Positions 22,031 through 33,049 of a DNA stretch of 64,000 nt are shown here, piece by piece. A program made the translations under genes and the position numbers. The notes under the pieces are model-generated. The model made no database searches. It saw nothing but the letters and a program-made list of their open reading frames with translations, and was not told the origin of the DNA. The stretch is taken from NCBI GenBank assembly GCA_021234155.1, contig JAJEKV010000158.1, positions 989,820 to 1,053,819 of the forward strand, in the 5' to 3' direction. This DNA comes from Isoetes taiwanensis. Lineage: Eukaryota; Streptophyta; Lycopodiopsida; Isoetales; Isoetaceae. Position 1 is the first letter of the stretch; every line of letters starts with the position of its first letter.

Positions 22031-23389
22031 TTTTCATGGTTTCTGTTTTTCCAAGTTCTTGAGATTAATGTTGCTTACTCTTCATATTTTAGCTTGTTAC
22101 CATCGAAAGAATTATATGTTCCCCATTATGATATTTTGAATGCCACAATTTTTCAATAAAATACAAACTTATATGGCATTGCCATGATATCAGATCGTTC
22201 CTTTCAATGCAAGGTGTCAATTTCATTGGAGAAGAAAATTTAACTGTATATGCAAGACAGTCCACCAACTTTCAGTTTTACATCATGTGTTCTTGGAACA
22301 ATTATGAAAAAGTCTCATTACATTTCGAGAGCAAATGTCCCTCGTGTAGAAATGCCATAAAAACAAAATTGAAAAGTGCCAGCTTTCCTACTGTGTTCAT
22401 TTTTAGTTCAATAATGAATACATTTACATGCTTTGGAAATATCGAAGTTAATGTTAGTGTTGATCTTAAAACTAGATCTAATCTTTAACTTTTGGCTTCA
22501 TAAGCTCACAATGTGTTGTTCATGAGGAAAAGGCTGAAAGTATATGTATTGGAAGCCAAAAAAGGTCGATCCTAGGGATGAGGTATCCTTGTGTAACATA
22601 GTATGTAATACCAAGCAGTGAAACACATAGTGTGATTTGTTAATTTCACAAATAACTTCATAATCGCCTACTATGTATACGACCCATGATTTCGACTATG
22701 TCCTGATGATTGGGATCAGTAGATATTCTTTGCCCGACAATCTCAAGGGGGTGAGGTAAATCCCCAATCTGATCATGAAAAGCCGCCCTTAAGCAAAGAA
22801 GTTGCAAATATGCTTGAACACTATCGCTTTAGATAACTCCGCTATTGCCTCTCTTCCTCTATGGTTGTCCGTTGATCCTGAGAAACAAAATAGTGGATTT
22901 GGATTAGTTTTTATCGCTGCAAGATACCCAATAATACCAAAGTGACTTAGACTTTATTCCTTTAAAGATGGGCTTTGCTTTAACTGAGCACAACTATAAC
23001 TTGGAGAAAAATGGGGTAGCTGTAGCTGCATGCAACAACTTGCCAAGTCATATTTAATTCACCTCAATAGTATATTCCACATTGAAGACAATGGTTCTTG
23101 CATTGTTTTTGCATCTCAACAAGAACAATTGAGTTGATCATTTGGGATCCATCAGATGTTTTATTGCACATAAAATGAACATGGAGATGTTTGGAAGTGC
23201 AGTGACATATGGCTAGAAACATGACAATGGACATAAAGTTTGAACTCGAACTTAAACTCAAACTAGAATCTAGAATTGGATCTATTATAGAAGCTGAATC
23301 AACAATTGGAACAATATCCCAGCAAGGGGTTGAATAAGATTACTACTGGATCAAGATCTTGAATAGGCGAACATTTGATATATTGCATG
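22031..23389. other. Intergenic, no recognisable feature
   Basis: AT-rich sequence. A 93-codon frame at 22207-22488 has no recognisable motif. I see nothing else. Confidence 0.35.
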
Positions 23390-23690
23390 GGAGTCATTTG
23401 ATAAAATAAAACCGCATATTGTAGAATATGAGGAACAGACTAGAATTAAGCATGACGTTAGGCTCATAGGGATAAAGGAGAAACCCAACGAAGATACATA
23501 CCAAGTGACCGCAGAGGTGATAGAGGTGGTCTTCAAAGAACACAGAGTTATCATTGTCAAGGCAAAGGCGATCATCGGACAATGGAGGGGAGAGCAGGCA
23601 CATAAATTTAACACCGTGGATCGAGCGCCCAAGGAGAGTGGTGTTGCGGATGGATCCGCACAAGCAATCTGATCAAAGTACGAAACACTC
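23390..23690 (+). pseudogene. LINE ORF1-like fragment
   Basis: The translation reads IVEYEEQTRIKHDVRLIGIK followed by EKPNEDTYQVTAEVIEVVF. The pattern 'R-x-nVRLIGIkE...eDT...v...v' is typical of LINE ORF1 proteins with an RRM-like fold. The frame ends at a stop after about 90 codons. The start lies upstream and was not located. Confidence 0.55.
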
Positions 23691-24359
23691 ACCTGTGAAT
23701 GCAGGCAAGCGGGGCTACATTGCAGAGCTCGGCCAAGGCCGCAGAACCCAAACTGGTGCAGAGTACACAGCGGGTCAAGAATGGCAAGGTATTCTGCAAC
23801 AAGAGAATACCGGAAATGACAAAGAGCGGGACAGAGCCGTGGGTTTGGAGTCCGTGAGAAAGGGAGGCTGGATAGATCGGAGACGTAAATGGAGAAAGAG
23901 AATATCAACCGCCAGGAGGGTCCAATAGTAAAACACCCGGAACATAGTGGGAGACAACAATAGCCCAAATTTTACATGAGTCAACACAAAGGGGAAGAAA
24001 GAGTGGGGGAAAAAGGGGCCGTGCATGGCGTCGAAAGCCAGGAGGGGAATATGATCCCGGACCACCATGAAGACAAGAGGGAGACCAAGGAGAATGGGAA
24101 ACGGAGCGTAATACACGACATTACCCAGGAGGAACAATGAGGGAAAAAGACCCCAAGATATGAAAAATCGAACTGCGACAGGGGTATACATGGGATGATG
24201 GGGAGAATTTTGGAAGGGGCACACGGCTCGATATAATATGTCCGGTGGAGACATGGGAACACGATGTAAAAAGATTGCCGAAGAAGAAGGATAATGCGAA
24301 CTATTTCACGTCTTTGGAAGGACAAAAACTTCAAAATTGGAAGAGGGAGGCGGGGATTA

Positions 24360-27290
24360 GCCCTGTTATGTTAAAGATAATGTAGTAAAAGTCGCGGTAT
24401 TTTGCAACTGATGTCAATAAGAGATACATGGTTTTGAGTTTACGGTTAGAAAACAAGATAGAATTAATTTTGATTTTAGCCTATTACATGCCAAGGTGAG
24501 GATAAGCCGGATTTGTTAGAACCGGGGAGACCATGATGAAATGGAAAAAGAACAGGGCCAATGATATTGATAGGTGACTTGAACGCCAGAACGTGTGGGA
24601 CAAAAAGCACAAATCACTAATATGGAGGATACTGCATTTACAATGGACAAGCAAGACAAGATCGTAAGAGTGGAACAGAGAACAGGAGGACGAAAGAGGC
24701 CAATGCTAAGGAGAGCTACTACTTGAGATATGCTCGACCACCACGAGTCATTATAGCCAACCCGGGTGAAATGGGATGGGTCGAAGAACACAAGCCGTAA
24801 TGCACATGGGAAAAGTATAGTGGATCACGCGGATACCGAATGACAATTCCGCCAAAATGGTATCGATTCACGCCTCGACCTGGCCGGTCGGCAAAAGAGA
24901 GAGCCACAGACCCATACAGCTAACACTTATGGGGGAAGGATACACCTCGAGAGGTATGCAACAAGAGACAGAGGAAATTAATGGGAAAATGAGAATACAG
25001 TTTCAGGAAAAGAAAATAGATGTATTTGTACAATACATTCAGGAAGAAATGGGAAAATGGAATTGGGGAGCACACAGAGCAGACGAGAATGGAGACAGGC
25101 TCAATGACATAACAGTAAAAGTGGCAGTGGAAGTATTCGGAAAGAGAAAAAAGAAAAAAGAGTGAAAGATGCTCAAAGCCCTCGAGCTGGTATGATGACC
25201 TAATGCGAAAAACAGAAAAGAAGGAATCGAGAGCACAAAGGGAAGGAAACATACCAAAAAAAAAAAAGACATACCCTCAAAATGTGGAGAGCAAAGAGAA
25301 ATAGGAACCGCTTCAACACCAATGGGGTTGGCTAAGCCCTGAAAAAAACAACCCTGAAATCGCGAAAAGGGCTCAAAAAGAAAGGACAGGGGATCAGAAA
25401 AATAGTAGTTCACAAGAGGAAATTGGGACAGACGGTTGGGAGAAATACTTGGAGAAGCTTTATAAAACAGGGGCATCTCCAGCACCGATACCAGAACTAC
25501 AAGGGATGGACAAACCGTGTTTTAATACGAGGAAGTGATGTTGGCATTGAGCGAATGGCGAATAACAAAGCCCGAGACCTATCACGGGTTAGCGAGTGGA
25601 ACCGCTAAAGAGTGTAGATGAGATAATCTTAAAGCAAGTGACGATATTTTTAATGGTATCATACACACAGGACCACCATCCGGTGGGCATATAACGAGGG
25701 GTGATACCCTACACAGGGGGGAGCAGACAGCGAACAGGAAATTACGAGAACTATAATGGTGAGCTCCATTTTGCAAAATGGTTTGGAAAAAGTTTTAGAC
25801 AACAAGTTGAAGAATTGGGCGAGGGGGGGAATCGGAGAACACAAGGACAAAGAGGGGTTTAGGCGGATCACTCAACAAGACCACTTAGTGACACTAAGAA
25901 TCTTGCAGAACAAAATAGAAACCAAGGGGAAGAAAATAATATGCTGCTTTGTGGATTTTAGGAAAGCGTTTGACACAGTCCCAAGGGGAAAGCTAATACA
26001 GAGGCTTATAGATATGTCAAAAGGCACTAAAAAGGATATGGTGGGGGGCAATTGCGAGATTATACTATAATGTGTATGCGAAAATAGAAGAAGAAAGGAA
26101 AAGCGATAGACTATGACACGGGGGTCAAGCAGGGGTGCCCACTATCTCCCACATTATTTGGGATATACATAGATGCCCTACGTGATTTTATAGCGAAGCA
26201 AACAAAGGGGACAGGCGCCCCTACCCTAGAAACACCAAAGTACCCATCATGCTATATGAGATGACTTGAGCATGATGGCTACAAAGAACAAAGGAATGCA
26301 CATGCTACTTAAACCGTTAGAAAGTTTACGGAAAAGACCCGGGGTTGATGAGTTAATCTTGGGAAAACGAATAGTCTTTTTGGGCAAAAGGGTAGACATA
26401 AGCCGTTCGGATACTTGGGAACAGATCTAGAAGAGTCGCCGAATACAAATATCCGGGATATGACACGCATGCTTGGGGAAAATGGGCTAAAGGGGGAACA
26501 CAAGATTCGAGGCGACCATCGGGAAGCTACTACAATATGAAAAATTCGCAACAAAAGCGAGGATAATAAACCGGGAAATTAAATGCTACTGTTCGGTCGC
26601 AGAAGTTGCAACTACTGACTATATGGAGCGAAGCACGGGGGCCGTCCGCCGGAGAAAAAGTGGGAAAAACAAGAAGGATTTACGGACGCTGGCATAAGGT
26701 GAATTTAAACCGAGAACGAATACACCACAAACAACAATAGTATATGAGACAGGGCAAAAACCGATGGAAATAAGGGCATGGGAAAGGACCATCAGATATC
26801 TTATAAGGAACAATGCAGGCGGGAAACCAAGCAAGCTAGCAAACATTGCCATCCGAGAATCAGCGAAAGCCCACATAACCGAAGGCAACGGGTGGTTCAG
26901 GGATGTAGCAATGTGGACGAGGAAATTGGGGATGAACTTGAACGATCTCATCACCGGAAGGGGAATGGAAATACGAGTGGGCGTAGCGAGCCACGCACAC
27001 ATACGGCTGCATAACCACACGGCCCCAAGACAATGTGGCTTATGGCGGTCTTCAACCGGGACAACAGAGGGCAACAGATATACTGGGATGACATAATAGG
27101 AAAAGCGGAAAAGAGACACCTCCAGCAAGATTGAGAATGGGAAGTCACGAAATGAGGATTGAAAAGGGACGTGGCGCAGGGATAGAGAGGATCGAATATG
27201 CGAGAATCTGTGACAAAGGGGAAGTGGAAGATGAGAACCATATGTTAAGTGACCCGCCCAGATATGAAAGCACTGTGAATAAGTACGTAA
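24360..27290 (+). pseudogene. LINE ORF2: APE endonuclease and reverse transcriptase, frameshifted
   Basis: The endonuclease region has LRLENKIELILILAYYMP (about 24440), MILIGDLNARTCGT (about 24546) and, after frame changes, SAKMVSIHASTWPV...ESHRPIQLTL (24850-24935), the SDHRP-type end. The reverse transcriptase has DHLVTLRILQNKIETKGKK, CCFVDFRKAFDTVPRGKLIQ (25940-26000), GVKQGCPLSPTLFGIYIDA (about 26117) and a YADD motif broken by a one-base deletion at about 26255. The C-terminus has AKAHITEGNGWFRDVAMW (about 26865) and RICDKGEVEDENHM (about 27205), a knuckle region often seen at LINE C-termini. There are numerous single-base indels. Roles would be target nicking and reverse transcription; the copy is dead. 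Confidence 0.85.
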
Positions 27291-27654
27291 ATATCGTGGG
27301 ATAGCCCGCATACATCCGCGATGACAAGGTCGAAAACAAGGAGGGACTCGGGACGAATACGGGAAAATGACGCCGTGCAACCGAGAAAAACACAAAGAAA
27401 AAGGGTTTCGTTATGAACGCCGTGAGAGGCGACAACATAAACACCAAAAAAGTTCAGCTCAAAAGCGATTGATAACGACGCCACTTCACCCGGGCCATGA
27501 AGCTAACCAAAGGCAGGTGGGGTATTATTAATAGAAAGTCAAGCCTTGAGAAAAAGGCTACATTGTAAATCAGCATGATGTGCTGGTAGCACCAGTAAGG
27601 GAGCTCGCTCATGCTACATAAGTCCACGGGCCTCGGGGGTACAAGGGACAATAA

Positions 27655-27680
27655 TGTATATATCTATCTATCTATCTATA
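27655..27680. repeat. (TATC)n microsatellite, LINE 3' tail
   Basis: Five or so perfect TATC units directly after the last LINE-like sequence. This position and form match the tandem tails of non-L1 LINEs. Confidence 0.85.
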
Positions 27681-27682
27681 AT

Positions 27683-29004
27683 TGAGTCAAAAGCTAGAGT
27701 ATCAAGGGAGAATGCAATGTCACACTAAACAAAATCAAAACCTAAAGGAAAACTTAAATTGGAACGGAAAACATGGTCCAATGTGAAGATGGCATATTGA
27801 ACAAAAAAAAGATCATATTTGGGCCCGGACCTAGGACTAGGCAGGAAATGAATCAAGGCAAAAGCTGATCACCACCCGTGTAATTGCAAGTGGGGTTTGA
27901 ATGAGGCGAGACCCGCGCTTAGCTCTTTTCCGGTATCAAATTTTGCTCCTTCCAAATAGAGTTGTATCATATTTGTCAATACTAGATTCTTCGTGATGAG
28001 CTAGACTTGGAGTAGACTCAGAGAAGACTCCATTCATACTGGCAATCATTTGGTTACGTTATTCTAAGGCCTAAAAGTTTACATTCATAAATATTCATAA
28101 ATAAATGACAAAAAACCAAATGTTTTTTAGGTCTCAAACAAGTGTTGCAAGGCATGGTGTTTGTATTGGACATGGACACTATCGACAAAATAGGTGAGCT
28201 GCTCTTAAATAGCTATCTACACAAGATCCTTATGTCACCTGGTGTCATGCTTAAAATTCACCATCGAATCGCCTATGCTTCAAGTGGTGAAAAAAGCTTA
28301 AGGCGGGGGATTAACATAAAAGTTCCATAAGAACCCCACATTATCCAACAAATAATTCAATTCAATTCCACTTTTACAAAAATCATATCGTGTTCGGCTT
28401 TTGCACAAAACTTTGATGGATCTACATGTGGATGATGCTTGTAAGACGAACTTTGACCACAGGATCTGTCGATTAACGACCACGCCGATAATAGGAATAT
28501 GTACATAATACTCGTCATCATTGCAATGCATGTCCTCGGCCCTGAGTTATCCTAAATAGACCAATCTCATGGCTGACAAAAAATAGAGCCGATCAAGGCA
28601 AAGCTTATAATGAGCTCTAGCACAAAATTTGGAGGTGAAAGCGGGCTGTTTATAACTTAAATTTGTAAATATATTTTTTCCATCATATCTGTAAAAGCAA
28701 TAGCGTTATTTTGCTAGAATGCTTCATATTTCTTGAATCTAAGTTGCTTGCAAGTGTGACATCGATCGATTCCAACTTCCGGAGATAAAGGCGGTAAAAT
28801 AATTTCGATAGAAATAAGCGCAAATAAGGGATGAGGTTTTTTAATCGGGATACGTAATCACATTAAATATGGTGATGAAGACCACTGCTTTAATCCACTT
28901 ATAAGTTTACACTTGATTAAACCATGCAAACTAGCTCCAAACTCTTACCTCTACACTTGGTATTTGTCGGTAATAAAATTTGTGTCCTCGGCGCAAACAT
29001 TACA
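27683..29004. other. Intergenic, no recognisable feature
   Basis: No convincing coding or repeat feature seen on either strand. Confidence 0.35.
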
Positions 29005-29530
29005 TCATCTCCATTCTATATCTGGTTCACAAACAACACGCAGTAATGCAGTAAAACCATGTATAATATATTTGATACTAATATTGCGAGAACATAATAT
29101 AGTACCTTTATATTCTGAGAATGTTCTTGGAGGTGACGACATCAACTTCGGGAGGAAAAATACGGATGGATCTGTTGCTGGCACCACAAATTCCATGGTA
29201 CCGATGTAGGATTCACAATAAGATATCAGAGTGGGGTAAAGATTAGGTTCATATGCAACCAATGATGCTTATGTTCTCTTGTTACTATCAATAAGGTCAA
29301 TTGACCATTCCAATATTGCCTTTACGGCATCATACACAGTAATGGAAAAGCGGTTTGAGAACCCATATCTGAGAAGGCAAATTACAAAATCTGAACATAA
29401 AGACACCACTATTACCTCGGTCACCACCCACCACGATTCTTTGTTGGTGGGTCTCTCCATGAGGCAAAGGGAAATCACAACATTATGTAGCTCAAATCTT
29501 TGTAAAGCTTCATATTCGATGTTAACATAA
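29005..29530 (-). pseudogene. Unrecognised minus-strand reading frame, one internal stop
   Basis: One minus-strand frame stays open for about 175 codons except for a single TAA near 29270. It reads NIEYEALQRFELHNVVISLC, ERPTNKESWWVVTEVIVVSL, TVYDAVKAILEWSIDLIDSN, then after the stop ASLVAYEPNLYPTLISYCES and VVPATDPSVFFLPKL. The composition looks like protein, with a hydrophobic stretch. I do not recognise a family. It could be an exon of a decayed gene or part of an unknown element. Confidence 0.3.
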
Positions 29531-30479
29531 CATTCGACACCGAAACGAAGGCCAGCAGATTAACCGATATGGAAATGGCGGTTTTAAAGTGTCGGACACT
29601 AGCCTATATAGGAGCAACTATGGGCTCGCATGGGCGTTGAAAGGGATTGAAAACTCATGCACGAATAGGAGGTTGCATCTACTTACTTGGTCAAAGGCAT
29701 AAAGCGATTCCTCCTTGCTCTGCATCGCCACTTTAAGATAACAGATCTTTGAACCGGTTTGGGAAAGGTCTGCTTGGATCTTTCGGTGCAAGCATATTTT
29801 CTCTAGAATATAAGTTCTTGTTGATATTAGGATGGGTTTTTGAATTGCACCTCCTCATTCCTGCCCATCTCAACCTATTCACCAAGAAACATATGAAACA
29901 AAAGCGGGCATAGAATAATAATATAAAGCATCAAGATGCACGTTACACGAATGAAAGCATCTTCTTTCCTCTGTGCAACCAATGACATGGTGCCTTGTAC
30001 TTCCAAATCTTGAGGCCAATATCTTTCCTTAATAGTACCTTTACCTTCTCTTCTCTTGTGATGGATCGGCTCTAAAAGAAGGAAGCTTCTTTGTTGCATT
30101 ATTGCCCAAGCTTAGTGCTTGCACATCATCTACAATGACTTCCCCTACGCTTTTAGTGACTCAAGGAACCGATTGTATACGAGTCTTTCCTAGTCGTGAT
30201 ACCACGTTTACTGCTACCGCACCACTAATTCTTGAGATAAGCGGTGGGGAATTCACACCATCGATGGGAACCAAGGTCATGATAATATTCTAAAGGATTA
30301 AAATCACGGTACCTTTTGGCTTGCTAAATGGTTCCAAGCATCAATCTTTCGGATTGAAAGCTCCATTGCTTCCAAAACGAGGCGATGGATGAAAATCGCG
30401 GCGACAAACACCAACATGATCTTGAAGAGCAATGTTAAAGTAAATCGGAGTGACTTTGAAACCAAAACGTGGGCTTCCC
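29531..30479. other. Intergenic, no recognisable feature
   Basis: Mixed composition. Short frames on both strands (for example 29875-30099 minus and 30102-30293 plus) have no recognisable motifs. Confidence 0.35.
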
Positions 30480-30740
30480 ACATCCGTCAATGATACAGCC
30501 TCGTCCGGGGAACACCGGTTAGCCCGTTTCAGTATTTGTCTAGAAAGCGGGGCAACGGCGAGAGTTCTGACCTATTATGGGTTTGGGCGGTCATTGACAT
30601 ATTCTAGGCATATCTTGGCATATGCCTGGGAGAATATACAAACCCACCTCAACAAGGGCTTGCCCCCTTAGGGGCAACCCAAAAAACACGTCCCATAACA
30701 CACCAAAACAAAGATTTAAAAAAAAAAAAAAAAAAAAACC
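30480..30740 (+). repeat. Hairpin-ended repeat family, copy 1
   Basis: The copy ends in the near-palindrome GGGCTTGCCCCC-TTA-GGGGCAACCC (30656-30680), then ACACACCAAAACAAAG and a 19-20 base A run (30719-30738). Upstream, CACCGGTTAGCCCGTTTC resembles CACCGGGTTAGCCGTTTC in the 53 kb copy. The A run suggests a retroposed member. Confidence 0.6.
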
Positions 30741-32343
30741 CAAAAGCACGAAATATACTAGCCTAGACTAGATATCGAGACATTTAAGACTTGAGATCCT
30801 TTTTGGAATAAAAAGCCTTTGAAATGCAAATTTTAGATAAGATTAGGTGCACAATCAATCCAAGCCTTGTGAAGGTCAAAAAAAAATAAATGGTAAAAAA
30901 TACATTTAAGAAATCAAAACTTAAGAAAGATCAATTAAGACAAATGAACTATATAAACAGGAGATGAGTGACCAAATATTGACCAAAACCTTTTGACCCT
31001 ATAAAGAATAATGAAAGCATCAAGATAATTAAGCCAAAAGATATGCAACCGAGTGAAAGCGAAAGATTATCATAAAGAATTGAGTTGATTTGAGTAGAAT
31101 CATAAAAGATAACAAAAGCAAACATGGATGAAATACTAGATATCATACACAAATATGGAACCTAGATAAATTAAGAATCATGGAAATGAAACATCATAGG
31201 AACTTAACTTAGACATAGCCCAAAAGATATTTTAAAGAAGTAAAGTAGTATATCAAGACAAGCAAAGCAAAGAACAGAGTAAGATTTGTGTGAAGAAAGG
31301 AATACTATTAATTAAATATATGTTCATAGACAACAATAGTACAAATATATCAAATATGTAAAAGTTAAAGTGGGATAAATCCCATCAGTAAAAGCGTCAA
31401 AATAGATAAAGCAATTTATTTTAACTCAACCGGAGAGATTTGCAGAATATCACCAAATAGGAAGTTCATAGCAAAAGACTTGCAGATCCATTTAGAGTCG
31501 ATTCTCATATAATTAAGCAAAACCTTTGCTCCGAAAAACACCAAGCAAACGTATGGAGGGTTGGTCGGGTTACGCACCACAAGAAATTAGACAAGCATTA
31601 AAATGGTTGCCAACAACGGGGGTAACAGGGTAAGCAATGGACAAAACCGCTTATAAGCCTTTCACCACAATAACAAACCAATACTATCTTTCGAAATAAG
31701 TTAAACAATATATGCACTTAGAGGAATTAAGGTTCTTAGTATAGGGCATAATTAAGAGGATCCAATAGGCCCGAATACCGACAACATTACAAAAACAAAA
31801 AACAAACCACATGTTTTACTAAGTGAGACTTATTCAAGCCATCAGAAGTATGGACAGCTGCATCAAAAGCCTATAGTAGTTAAGAAATGGATAGTTTAAC
31901 ATGTAAGAGTAGTCTACAGTTTGAAAAAGAGGGCTAACTTAAAGAATCATGAGTAGTGTTTAAAGCATGATCTTTGCAACATTATGCCCTCTTATTTGGG
32001 GCCAATTCTTCAAAATGTGATAGACCGGGCAAAAGAAATTTTCTTGTTTTTAGATGTAAGTAGCTAATTTTGGGCAAAATGATATCTGGAGCCACTGACC
32101 GTCAGTTACGCAGTGCAGGGTTAAAGCATGGTATAGTGTCTTATTTTAGTTGTCCCCCTGTCCCCCCCTAATTAGTTCGAAAATTAGTTCGAAAGGTAGT
32201 TAGCCACTTACCTATTTTCGTTTCTTGCTTCAACCACCACCTTGCTTTAGAGAGAATTCAAAATTTGGGGAGAATTGCCGTGCACCATCATCGATCAACG
32301 ATGAAGAAGAATGTATGGACTTTCTCCTAAGATTTGGGTCCCA
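30741..32343. other. AT-rich intergenic
   Basis: Strongly A-rich on the plus strand with no recognisable coding signal. A 13 bp palindrome (ACTGACCGTCAGT) lies at 32094-32106 within CACTG...CAGTG. This may be the upstream flank of the transposase-like unit that follows. Confidence 0.35.
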
Positions 32344-32726
32344 GAAGATCAAATTCGCCTTACAAGAATGTAGAGCCTTTTGCATACTTTCTTTTCGAAG
32401 ACAAAATTTGGTCTGTTGCTTTGCTTTGAATCCAAGATTTCTTTCATTGTAATTTGATTTCAATAGACATGACTTTGCTTTGTTTTTATTTGCATGTACC
32501 TTTGGTTTCCTTAAATTTTTCGGGTCTCTTATTATTTGCGAGGAAGATCAAATTCAATTTCAAGATTGTAAGGCCTCTTGAAATTTCGTTTGAAGACTAA
32601 AATTTGGGTATGTTGCCATTCAAAGTTTGCTTTTAATCCGCAGATTATTCTCATTCTAGCAATTAAAATTGATTGTAGTGCTCTCTTTGTTTTGTGTTTG
32701 ATTTGCATGTAGATTTGGTTTCCTTC
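32344..32726 (+). repeat. Diverged tandem duplication, about 199 bp period
   Basis: Copy A (32344-32512) and copy B (32543-32725) share GAAGATCAAATTC, then AAAATTTGG, TTTGCATGTA and TTTGGTTTCCTT in the same order and spacing. They precede the transposase-like gene by about 300 bp and may be its leader or subterminal repeats. Confidence 0.7.
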
Positions 32727-33049
32727 TTGTAATCATCCAGAAAAATATATCCGACATGCATTCAAGAGCCATGCATGAAAAATATATCCGGTTTAATGTG
32801 GTGAATTCTGATTTTTTGTTTTGGCATATTGAAGACTTAAAGTATTACGATATGTAATTCCTTTTCTATATGATACTTTCTTACGTCTCATTAATTTTAT
32901 AGCGGGGACTATTATAGGGCGAAGGTGGTTTTTGCGAGCAATCAAGGCGGAAGAAGTGGGGCAAAGAAACTATATGGGAAAGAGGAAGAGGACAAGAGAG
33001 CAGGAGACTCTAAAGAAGAGGAAATAAAGAAAGAGAAAAAAATGCTTTG

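Larger units (their letters stand above)
23390..27682 (+). mobile_element. Non-L1-type LINE (APE endonuclease plus RT) with (TATC)n 3' tail
   Basis: In order: an ORF1-like region, an APE endonuclease (GDLNAR, SDH-type end), a reverse transcriptase with FVDFRKAFDTVPRGKL, a C-terminal Cys/His knuckle, and a tetranucleotide tail at 27655-27680. The RT wording is that of Jockey/CR1-like or RTE-like LINEs rather than plant L1. The tandem tetranucleotide tail instead of poly(A) agrees. GC content is visibly higher than in flanking DNA. Many indels make it inactive. The long minus-strand frames inside it (23351-23968, 26619-27395) are shadows. Confidence 0.85.

Noticed and set aside
23351-24334. Minus-strand frames of 205, 159 and 117 codons
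   Set aside because: They are antisense to the LINE ORF1/endonuclease region and have Ser/Phe/Leu-rich shadow composition.
26619-27395. 258-codon minus-strand open frame
   Set aside because: It lies opposite the plus-strand LINE ORF2 C-terminal region and has no recognisable motif; it is a shadow of GC-richer coding sequence.
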